A stretch of DNA of 64,000 nt from contig NW_025062478.1 of the NCBI RefSeq assembly GCF_000002995.4, positions 2,203,501 through 2,267,500 of the forward strand, in the 5' to 3' direction. Positions 47,100 through 58,295 of the stretch are shown piece by piece. Position 1 is the first letter of the stretch, and each line of letters begins with the position of its first letter. Origin of the DNA: Brugia malayi (lineage: Eukaryota > Nematoda > Chromadorea > Rhabditida > Onchocercidae). The translations under genes were made by a program, and so were the position numbers. The notes beneath the pieces are model-generated. The model worked only from the letters and a program-made list of their open reading frames with translations, had not been told where the DNA came from and did not search any database.

Positions 47100-48130
47100 A
47101 TTTTTCAGGCATTTTTTATTTTTCGTCTTATTTTAAATAAACTGATAAGGTCAGAGGTTATAAAACTATAGAAATTACTGTCTACATTTATGCTGTGATG
47201 TTTGTTGGTGATAATGGGTATTGGTGTCAACGGTAATAATGGTGTTAGTTGGTACCCATCACAGGCTGGTGCCTATTAGTTTGGCCTTCTTTTCCTTCAC
47301 CTCTTCCTCCACCTTTTCCTCCTCTTCCTCTTCCTTCCTTCTTTCCTCCTCCTTTTTCATCTTCTTTTTCCTCCTTCTTCCTTCATCATCTCATGCTATT
47401 ACTGTTCCTACTTTCGCTCCATCTTTTCGAGATTATTTCCTCGTGCGACCTCTCTAATGGACCGGTTATTGTGCAGGAGGAAATCATATCAACATATTAG
47501 ATAGAAACATACACATACACACATACATACATATATACACAAAACCATCCATATATTGTGGGTGACGTTTGGTGACAACAGTTCAACAGAGTTCATTTTG
47601 GTATATTGTCACCTACAAGTTGCTGAAGAACCGCCTATTTCTCCTGCCCTCTCCCCCTCTCTCTCTCCTTCTTTCTTCTCATTTCCTATCATCCGTTCCA
47701 ACCTGTTGAAGCTGGTTAAATCGAATCATCATCTTTTAACTACATCTGTCCTTTATCTTACCTATGACCTGATGGTCAAAAATCTTCTTTTACCTTCTTC
47801 CATGCACAAAAAAAAAAAAATGAAATTGTTCCTTTCTTTTCATCTGTTTAACAAATATCTTTTTCTCTTCTTCAAATCTTAGGTATTATCATTTTATTTT
47901 ATGCTCTAAATTTTAATTTTTTTCTTTCAAATCTTCTTCTCCACCTTCTCTCCTTTCCATGCTCTTTTGATTAATTCTCTTTCAACAAAGTATTATTGTT
48001 TTTTTTTTTCCTTTTTTTTTTTTTTTGTTACTTTTTCTTCCTGTCTTTGATGATAGCCTACGGCATTCATCTATCTAGAATCCCATTTTTCTGATCCTAA
48101 CAGAGAGAGAGGGAGAGAGAGAGAGAGAAA
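47100..48130 (+). other. Mixed-composition island, coding status unclear
   Basis: This kilobase is richer in G and C than its surroundings. It contains a possible first exon (ATG, then FVGDNGYWCQ, up to a GTAATA donor near 47234), a CTCCTT-rich tract, an (ACAT)n run and a 100-codon open frame at 47556-47882 that starts without ATG and reads through CT repeats and a poly(A) run. The frame is Pro/Ser/Leu-rich as expected from the repeat. It may be a non-coding transcript or regulatory DNA. Confidence 0.2.
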
Positions 48131-49308
48131 GGAAAATACAACTTTTTTGTTGTTTTTTTCCAGTTATTTTGAATAAAAAAAGGTTTATCTTGTTTAGTGG
48201 TTGAAATGATATGAAAAGGTTATGTGTAAATATCTATTTATGATTGATAAGATTATATCTTTTCATTGTATTTTTATATTTTCCACTTTTTTTTTTAAAA
48301 AAATAATCAAAATTACATATTCTTTTTATTTTCTTTTTTATTCTTTTTATTTTTCTTTTTCTCCTTTTTTTTTTCTTTTTTTTTTTTGTCGCAGAATTAA
48401 TTTTTAGAATAATTACATTCAGCAAACTTTAATTTTTTTTATTTTTGGATTTTTTTTTCTCTTTAACTCATCTTTCTCTCTCTCTCTCTCTTCCTTTTTC
48501 CCCTATTGAGACATTTTGATATTTAAAGTTTGCAAATGAAGATATATAAAATCTTGTTCAAATCTTTTTCTCTTTTTTTTTCTAATTTCCATCCATTTTT
48601 GCAGGTCTTTTCTTTTCCTTCTTTTTTCGGTTACTTTTTCGAATTTATATTCTTTCATATGTATTTTTTTTAGTTTTAAATAGTAATTTGCATTCCATTT
48701 TTTTTTTTTTTTTTGCAAAAAAAAAAGTGTTCAAAGCTAAAGCATTACAAATAAAAAAATTTATTTTTAGCATATCATTTTAATTCATTTCAATTATATC
48801 ATGCAATGGTAATTCCGGAAAAGATTTATATGCAAAATTTTCCGGCAATAAATTAGTAAAATGAATATAATAGAAATTTTTTTTCTCTTTTTAATTAAAA
48901 AAAAAAAAAGCATTGCTGATAAATTTATTGAAAAGTGTGCCTTAAAAACTTGTATAACTTTAAATATATCTTTTCTGCTGAATTTTTTTTTCTTAATATC
49001 GTTCGAAACAAAAACTAATGAATGCATTGAAATGTAATGAAAATGTAATGAGAAAATCATCGACTTATACAATTTGCTAATTAAGCAAAATTAATTAATT
49101 ACTATTATATGTTTATCTAATAAATCATTTTTTGATAAATTATAAATGTTATTTTTTTTCTATTGCTTATTTCCTGCAATTTTATAATATTAATCATTCC
49201 CATTCATAAACAAAATGTATGATCCATACAAGATTTTTGAGAAATTTGTTTGAATTTTATTGTGTAAATAATAATATTCCATAGATATTCATTCTTTGTA
49301 TACACAAC

Positions 49309-49405
49309 GGAACTTAGGGAGGAAAGGATAGGCGGTACCCGATCAGCCAGAAGAGGTCAACTTTGTCGAGTCGGTCGACTGGCACCGCTTCGGGGAGGAA
49401 GTCCA
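49309..49405. other. GC-rich island beside a CAT/CAC repeat
   Basis: About 95 bases with balanced base composition (GGCGGTACCCGATCAGCCAG, GTCGAGTCGGTCGACTGG) in AT-rich DNA. All three forward frames and one reverse frame are open across it. Forward from 49332 one reads AVPDQPEEVNFVESVDWHRF then a His/Gln tail to the TAA at 49488; in reverse one reads DFLPEAVPVDRLDKVDLFWL-IGYR and stops at 49314. Neither has a good splice acceptor or a start outside the repeat. It may be a decayed insertion or a diverged exon. Confidence 0.5.
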
Positions 49406-49835
49406 TCACCATCAGCACCACCACCAGCACCACCATCATCATCAGCACCATCAACATCATCATCATCGTCATCATCATCATCATCTCTAAGTACTATCAT
49501 CTGACCATCATCTGAGTACCATCATCATCATCATCTGAGTATCATCATCAGTTACCATTATCATCGTTATCACCTAAGTATCATCATTATACCATCAACA
49601 TTATCATCATCTAAGTGTCATCATCAACATCAACATTGTAATCATCTAAGTATCATTACCATCAACATTATCGTTATCCAAATATAATCATCATCATCTT
49701 TCCGAGAAGTATCATCTTCAACAACATCAATTATCATCTTCCCTTTTCTTCTAAGTACCATCACCATCAAAATCATCATCATTCTTTTTCAAAGTACCAT
49801 CATCTGTCCTAAGTATCATCATCATCAGTGTACCA
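49405..49835. repeat. CAT/CAC/CAG trinucleotide array
   Basis: About 430 bases of ATC-type trinucleotides, purest at 49405-49490, then interrupted by CTAAGTA or CTGAGTA units that recur about every 40-60 bases (49486, 49512, 49536, 49573, 49610, 49646). This second-order period marks amplification of a larger unit. Confidence 0.9.
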
Positions 49836-49849
49836 GTTGCTCCTATTCC

Positions 49850-52800
49850 TGTTCTTGATTTTTTTTTTTTATTTCCTGAGTCATACTTTTGATAAAAAAA
49901 AAGTGACAACCTTACTCAATTTTTTTTTTGTTTTAAATTTTGATTTGACCTCTTAAAGGAAGAATTTTTTTTTTTTTTAAGAAGAAACAAATTACATTTC
50001 ACTCTAATTTCTTCCTTTTTCATTTGCTTCCATAAGAATAACATTTTCGTTTTTGTTATAATCATTACAATTTATAATGAATATATTTCAATTAAATTAT
50101 AGTTGTTAAGAAAGCAATTATGTAAGTGAAATATTAAAAAATAGATTAATTTAGCATTTTTTTTTCATTGCATATGATTTTTCTTATCATACATTTCTAT
50201 CATTGATGTCAAACTAATAAAACTTTGATATGTTTATCAGATAATTATTCATCATTCATTACAAAAAATGTAAAAAGCATTATGAGGCATTATGCAATCA
50301 AAAAAAAGAAAAAGCAAGCTGATCATATCATTTACATTTGTTACAGAGTATTTGTTTACAAATTGATAATAAAATTGAAAATTAGAATTTTGTTTGTATG
50401 CAAAAGAAAGAATAGCAAAAAGTAAAAAAAAAAAAAACGAAAAAAAGCAAAAGAGTAGAAAAAATAAAATAAAATAAAAGCTTATTCAGTTTTTTCACAT
50501 TGCTATCTTATCACTAAATATATGTTCATTTCAATTTCTCTTCTTCATCCATAATTTAATTCTTCTTACTTTTTCAATTTTTCTTTCTTGATTTTTTTCA
50601 TTTATCATTTTTTTTATAATCACTGTAGAATTAACAATTATTGTTTAAAATTATACAACTGATAATCTGATTGTTTTTTTTTCCCATATATTTTAACATT
50701 CTCAAATGAATTCAAAGATTATTTTGAATACTATTTCTTCAATGATGTAATATTTTACACTGATTATCATAACTGCGATATGTTTGTCTTATTTGCATTG
50801 TGATAAATAAACAATATTCATAATCAATTCTTCAAAATGATTTTTAATGAAATTATCAATTGATGAGAGTATTAGCAATTTTGAAGTTACAAATTACTAA
50901 TATAAATATACAAAAAAAAAAAAAAACAAAAAACAAATAATTTGAAAATAACAATCAGATTATCATATAAATATATACTTTAAAAAATTTTCAGTCAAAA
51001 GTTTATCATTTAAATCGTTCATAGAAATAATTATTGATAGAGCTATTTATCTTATCAAATAAATACAATTTATTAGATATACTAGTATTGAGTTATTGGT
51101 ATATTATCATTATCATAGTTATTATCACTAGTATCATTGCTACAAATTATCAATTTTTGTTGTTCCAAATTAACAAACCGGTTTCATCCATCCTTTTTTT
51201 CCTCTCTCTCTCTCCCCCATTTTTCTTTTTTAGTTAAATTTAAATTAAAACTGGAAAAAAAAAAAACTAAAATATTAAATGTTTCGTGGGAAAGAATGGA
51301 ATATAGAAAGATATAATATAAAATACAATTTATAAACTTTTGAGATAAAAAAAATGAAAGAACTATTCCTGTTATTTTTAATAAAAAAAAAGAAAGTGAT
51401 GTTTTTGTCTATTTCTTTCTCCCTCTCCCTCTCTCTCTCTTTTTAAAAAATTAATTTAACATGGTGAATAGCAGCTTAAACAAGATTTTCTTGTTTTTTG
51501 TTAAAAAAAAAACATAAACAAAAATCCAAAAATGTCTTTTCTGTCAATTAGCTTATCAATATCTGTGATAACAGGTATTGATAAGCTTGTTTTAACAAAA
51601 CAAGTTTTCTCTTTTTTTGTGGTCAAATGAAAAAGAAAATTTGGAAGAGAAAAAATGAATAAGAAAATATGAAATAGCAAGTATAGTTTTAATAATTAAT
51701 TAATCGTTACCATTGGATATTTACAGTACAAACTATGGAACAAAACTTAGACATTCACAATTATAAATTTAAATTTTAATTCAAATTTCATATTTTGTTG
51801 CTATAATGGTTTTTCTTCAAAAAAAGAAGAAAGAAAAAAATGATATGTATGCAAGAAAGTAAAATAAACTTATACTGTTTTAAATTTTAGGTTACTTTAA
51901 AACTTTCTTTTTTGAATTTATTTTATTTCGAATATTTGATGATTAGGCATGATTAAAATATATAATATAATTTTATCATAACATTGAAATTCTTCCAATA
52001 CTACATTTTCGTTAAATCATTTCAGATATCTGATAGATAGATTTTTCGATATTTCAATTCTGATATTAACAATACGTATGCTTTCAAATATACATCTGTG
52101 TTAATGCAGCAGAATTGTAAATATTATGTTAATGATTTGGAATATTTAGTGGAAAAAAGTGAAAGAGAAGAATGTGTAAAAGACAGGGAGAGAGAAAGGG
52201 AGAGAGAGAGAGGGAGAGAGGGAGAAAGAAAAACTCTTAAGAATTAAAATTGTAATCAAAAATTGATTACAAGAATTTTTTTCTTTTTCTTTTCTTATCA
52301 ATATTAAAGACAAAAGATGAAAATATTAAAAAAGTATTATAAGATGCTAATTTGGTAATAATCATTTCTCATTGCTTTTTTTTTTTAAATTTCTCAAATA
52401 TTTTTATCAAAACATTTATATTTTTTTTAAAACGATAATTGTAAATATAAGGTTAAGATAAAAGCAAATATTATATTTGGAAAATTGGATAAAAAAAATC
52501 AAACATACACCAGTTTTTTTTTTTTGATTTTTTAGAGTTTTAATTTAAAAACTTTTTTTTTCTTTCTTTTATAGATGATTTATACATGGAATGTATTTTT
52601 CAATTTTTTTTTTTTTTTCTTTTCTTTTCTTTTTATGAATTTAACGATGAAAAAGGAAAAAAAAATATTGAGAAAATGCAAATGAAAAAATTTGTAGAAT
52701 GTTATATATAAGTATATATGATTATATATATTTAGTAAAAAAAGAAAAAAGAAAATTTTAAATTTTCTTAAAAAATTTTTCAAATATTTCAGTCATATCA

Positions 52801-53130
52801 TTTATATTCTTTTAATTTTTATTATTTATAATTTTTAAAAATAAATTTTTTTTTTCATTTTCTTTTTTAAAAATTAATTGTTCTTCTTTTTTTCTTTTTT
52901 GCATCATTTCAATATTAATCATTTTTATATTTAAATTAAAATTTTTAAATTTTAAAATGATGCTAAAATTTGAAATATGAAATGACATAATTATAATCAA
53001 CTTCCTCTATATTTTTACATTTTCTATATTCATCATATTACGTATTCAATAATGAACTCAACTTGACCTAATTTTTGATAGGGTAAAAACAAGGTCATTG
53101 ACTTCGTTCGTTCATCGTTCTCTTTTTATT
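49850..53130. other. Gene-free interval
   Basis: AT-rich with a hairpin at 51550-51587 (listed), a CT run at 51420-51440 and a GA run at 52185-52230. No exon recognised. Confidence 0.6.
51550..51587. repeat. 38-nt hairpin with GATA loop
   Basis: Left arm AGCTTATCAATATCTGT (51550-51566), loop GATA, right arm ACAGGTATTGATAAGCT (51571-51587); 16 Watson-Crick pairs and one T-G wobble. Each arm carries a GATA-factor-like site (CTTATC / GATAAG), and the loop adds another TGATAA. Confidence 0.9.
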
Positions 53131-53135
53131 TGCCA

Positions 53136-53475
53136 CAAAGAAACACAATATTATCATTATTATCATTATTATCATCAACATCATCCAATTTTTATTCCAT
53201 CAAGCAATTGTACTATTTTTTTAAATTAAATTTTATATTTTATTATTATTATTTACTAATGATTAATACTTTAATCATAGATTTGAAAAAAGAAAACACC
53301 ATAAGGAAGCACAACACTATCATTATTATCACTATTATCATTATCATCATCCAATGTTTATTTCATCAAGCATTCGTGCTATTTTTTAAATTAAATTTTC
53401 ATTATCACTATTATTATTCATTGTTATTATTAACTTATGATTATTACTTTAATCACAGATTTGGAAAGAAAGAGT
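53136..53475. repeat. Tandem duplication, 166-bp period
   Basis: Two copies share the order ATTATCATTATTATCA, CATCATCCAAT, TTTATTnCATCAAGCA, CTATTTTTTnAAATTAAATTTT and ACTTTAATCAnAGATTTGnA. The anchor TCCAAT is at 53184 and 53350. The open frame of 115 codons across both copies is Ile/Tyr-rich and not in the same phase in the two copies, so I take it as non-coding. Confidence 0.88.
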
Positions 53476-55169
53476 GAGTGATTATCAAAAATGATGATCT
53501 TTAAATGTTGTTCTTTTTCATTCTTTGTTTTCATTAGCTTAATAGCAACAAACGTTATCAGTTGCAGAACTGTTATCAGTTACTCATCATATTTGTGATT
53601 AGTTATTGAAGAGAATGATAAGTATATATATATTTGGATGTACACACACATATATATATACATATATATTTATATTGGCCATTTCTTCTTATTCAATTTC
53701 TACGTAAGAAATTCCAAGGTATTTGTTTGTGATAAGCACTGATAAGGTATAATATGAAGTTCTTTTCCACTTTTATTTCTTTCACAAATTCAATGCAGTT
53801 TTATATTTTATCATTTTCTTATCAGTTATTTTATATTATTTCTAGCATCAAAATTATTCTCCTAACAAAAATAATTTATACATTATATTATGATGCTATA
53901 AATTATTCAAACTAAATTAAATGAATAATTATGTTATCATTTTAATGATTACAATTTTTAGTAAAAATATACAGTTATTTTACATAATTTGTATTTATTA
54001 TTAATATAAAACTATTAAAAAAAAAGTAACTAATTTAGATCATTTCAAAATAATTTGAAATAATTTAGTCGGTTTTGGATTAAAATGATTAATGTATGTT
54101 TCAGATAAAAAATAAAAACTTTTTTTTTTTTTTAGAAAGTGACAGTGTAAATACGAAAAATATCTATAAATCAAATACATAAGCAAAAAAAAGAGCAAAA
54201 AGGAAAAATTCGTTGAATTTTTTTTTTTTTAAAAAATTGAAAAAATGTGCAGTTGTCAACAAGTTTTGAGAAATGCTAATTTTTATGAAAAAAAAAAAAG
54301 AAAAGAGGCTTACTAATATATTTTAATTAATTATCGCCCTCTTTTTTTTTTATAATTTTGATTTATAATTATTATATTATATATTCTTTAATGTTTATTT
54401 TTTTTTTGCCAATAATTTTAGTTTATTTTTATACCATTATTAATTTAATTGATGAAATAGATTAAATTGATAATAAAAATAAATTGCTATTAATTGTTCA
54501 ACTTTCTCTTTCTCCCTTCCCTTTTTTTTTTCAAAAATTACAAAAATATATTTAATGATTCCTAGTAAAAAATGAAATGAAAAATAATTAATATTTTAAT
54601 TTAATTCATTAATTTTATTTTAAATTGAACTATTAAATATATACGTTAATTTGACAATGTTTTCTCAGTTTTTTTCTCTCTTTTGCAATTATTGAAGAAA
54701 AAAAATTAAACCATAAAGTAATTTTTTTTTTGATTTAGGTAAGAAAAAAATGAAGAGAGAGAGAGGGAGAGAAAGAAAGAAAGAAAGAGGGAGGAGAAAA
54801 AAACAAATTGATTGATAAAGTAAATTAATGAATGAAATAAGTAAACGAATTAACAATCATTATTTGCTTAAACACTTGCAATTTTTATAAAATTTTATAT
54901 GAATAATTATTCTTTCTTTCTCTCTCCTTCCTTTTTTTTCAAAGAATTTCCCTTTTTTCTCTGTATTTCTTTGAAAAAATTTTCAAATTTTTAATAGTAG
55001 AAAAAGTGAAAGAAAAAAAAATGAGAAATTTTTATGTAAGAATTATTCATATTATTTTTTCATTTGTTCATTTCATTTACAAAATGAAATGAAAAATTTT
55101 TAGAAATAACAAAAATTTTGTTTTCTAAAAAAACAAAAAAAAAAAAAAAAAAAACAAAAACAAAAATTG

Positions 55170-55290
55170 AAAATAATAGGTTGGTGAAATTTGAGTCATC
55201 TCTTGCTTTTAGCATTGATAATGAATAATGATACCAGCTAGCATCCCTGAAAGCATACATTCCTATATCTGATAATGATAACGATGATAA
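55170..55290 (-). other. Coding-like island, unassigned
   Basis: The minus strand reads from ATG at 55260: MYAFRDASWYHYSLSMLKAR then DDSNFTNLL, mixed and protein-like, before entering a poly(A/T) run. Upstream is a GATA/TAACGA repeat in the same frame (Leu-Ser). No acceptor or donor of good quality frames it. It may be a single exon of an unseen gene. Confidence 0.22.
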
Positions 55291-55384
55291 CGATAATTTT
55301 GATAAGAATGATGATATTAATAATAAAAAATAATAATAACCAACTAATTGAAAATTCAATTCGATCAATGTATTTATCATTTCT

Positions 55385-58263
55385 CTTTTTTTTCATCTCA
55401 ATTTGAATTTAAAAAAAAAAAAATTGATTCATTCTAATATAACAAAAAAAAAAAAAAAAAAAAAACGAAAAACAAAAATGATTCAAAATTTGTCATAAAT
55501 TATGATGATATAAAATGTAATCAGAAAACATTTTTTTTTTTTTTGAAATTTGCATCATAATTTCAAAAATAAAAGAAATTTTAAAAAAAAGTTTGCTAAT
55601 TTTTTTCTTTCTGTTCTTTCGTTTTTTTTTTCACTTTCATATTAATATTTGTTTTGTTTTCATTTATATTATATAGTACACTTATTTATTTATTCTTGAA
55701 AAAATATGATTCAGTTTTCTTTATATTATTATATAATAGTTAAATTATATATTATATAATGGTTAAAATAATAAATTAATTGAAGTTTTTTTTTTCTTCT
55801 TTTTGTCTTTATTTTCATTTTCAATTAAACTTTTTTTTTTAGTTTTTCATCAATTCTTAATTTAATATTTATTTCATAATTAATAATATAACTAATCATT
55901 TTCAAAAAAATAAAAATAAAAACAAAAACAAAAGAAACACAATGATTCTCTATAATATTTTATTTACTTAAATTTTGATAGTATCAAAAAAAAAAAATTT
56001 CATATATTTCTTTCAATTTGAAATAATTAATAATTCACGAAAGGCAATTATAATTTCTTTTTTCTTTCTCTTTTGCTTTAAAAAAATTCGTTTAAATTTA
56101 AAAAAAAAAAAAAAATTAGCATTTCTGTTTTTCTCTCTCTCTCTCTCTTTTTCTTTTCTTTCCTTTTTTTTTTCCTTTTAAATTGCATTTTACTAATTTG
56201 CTATTCCATTTTGCATATTATATAAATTCAAAAAAAAAAAAACAAAAATTTTTGTTTTCGTTTTTGATTTGTGCAATTTTTTCTTTTTTTCTTTTTCCTT
56301 CTCTCTTCTTTTTTTTTTTTTTTTTTTGTTGTTGTATGGTTAAATTAAGCTATGCATAATTCATGAAGCAAATTGACAGATAGAATTTTTGTATTGTTAA
56401 ATAAAATAATAACACTCAAACAATGATCAATTTCCCCTGCCCTTCTAACTTTACCCTTCTTTTTTACCCTACTTACCCGCGTTTTTCTGCTCCCCTCCCC
56501 ACCATTTCATACTATAATTATAATATATAATTACTTAAATTAAGTAAACAAAAACATATTTACATAAATGATTGAACGATTGATTGACTGATCACATTAA
56601 TCAATCAATTAACTATGCTAAAATTTTCTAAAATTAAAAAAAAAAAAAAATATTAGATTATAACAAAATTTGTAATTATTTGCTGTAAAATATATTTGAT
56701 AATTTTTAATTATTTATTATTTTTTAAATATTTAAAATAATGAAAACTTATTAATTTTTCATAATAAATATATAAATATGTGATATATAATGCAAAATAA
56801 ATTGATGCATGAATTTTTATTTTTATTCGTTTCCTTTTTTTTTTTTGTGAGATTATAGATTATAAAATAGAATTTTATTTATTTCTTTCTAATTTTTTTT
56901 CTTCTTTTTCTTCCTGTTTTTTTTTTTCGTAGTGAAGGTTAAATTTTTGTAGAAATTAAATTTTGTTAGAATTTCAAATTTCATTTTTTTTTTTTTTATT
57001 ACGAAGTAATAATTTGCTGATATTTTATTGAATTATAGCAATATTACAATTATTTCTTTTGTTATGTGAAGTATGTTTGATTTTATAGTAAAATTATTTG
57101 ATAATTTATTTTTTTTTTATTTTTTTTTTAAAGAAAATATTTAAAATAATGAAATTAAAAAGGTTTTTAATAATAAACTATTCGAAGAGTATAATATAGA
57201 TGTAAATATTACTTTATCACTTATTATCTTATCATTAATTGTTGGATGTGAATGTCAACAATAGTGGATTAAAATTTAGTTTAGATTGAATTATTTGCAG
57301 TTATATTTTTAGATAGCCATAATGTGATAAAAACAATTAATGATTAATTAGCTGATAATAATTCATCAATTTTTCTTTTTTTTTGTGTAATGTTTACTTT
57401 GTTATAGAAATAGATTTTTTTTTCATTTTATTGTTGTATTAATACTAATTAATTGCTAATTACAGTTGCACAAAAATATATTATCATATAAATATATGTT
57501 TATTTGATAAGCAATATACCTTATCAGTAATTTAAATTAATTCTTATTCAATAAAATATTTTTAAATTCTATAAAATTTACCACACATAATCCTCTTATT
57601 ATCACATATTTACTATTTTATTATTACCTTATTATAATTTTAATAATTTTAGCAAATATTTCATCTGTTGCGATTAGAGATATTAATACTAAAAAAAAAA
57701 AAAAAAAAAAAATGAATTAAAACATTAATTAAAATGTTTAATTAGAATAAATTGTAAAATATAAATTTTAGGTTTAAAAAAAATGTTTTTTTTTTATTTA
57801 ATAAATTTCCGTATTTTTGCAAATGAAAGAAAGGAAAAAAATGAATTTTTAGATTAGATTTTACTTAAAATCAAGTCTAGACAAGAAGATCAAAGCACAC
57901 AGATCAGTTAAATGATGAACTAAACCGGTTGATGAAGAAGAAGAAGAGAGGAAGAAGGAAGGAATAGAAGAAGAAAAGTGGTTTTCCCTCTTTTCCTCAT
58001 TCCGCTTTTAACCTTCTTTTCATCAATTTACCTTTTTTTTTTTTTTTTTTTCGGCTTATACCTTTACTGATAGAAACTTTATTGACAACCGGATTTTACC
58101 TCTTTCCACTTTTCCTACCTTTTCTATTCCTTTTCTCATTTTTTTTTTCGCTTTAACTTTTAATTCATTATTATATCATTTTCCGGATGAGGAAAAAGGG
58201 TTATCATTAAATTATATTGATAATAATTTTATTTACACAATAATTTTTTATTTACAATAAAAT

Positions 58264-58295
<32 letters not shown>

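Noticed and set aside
47556..47882. 108-codon open frame
   Set aside because: It starts at TTG, passes through a CT repeat and a poly(A) run, and has no acceptor; kept only as an unclear island.
49309..49405. tRNA-like or ribosomal fragment
   Set aside because: Balanced composition suggested an RNA gene, but no cloverleaf, T-loop or known rRNA string was seen.
53130..53477. 115-codon plus-strand open frame
   Set aside because: It spans two tandem repeat copies in different phase and reads mainly Ile, Tyr, Leu and Phe.
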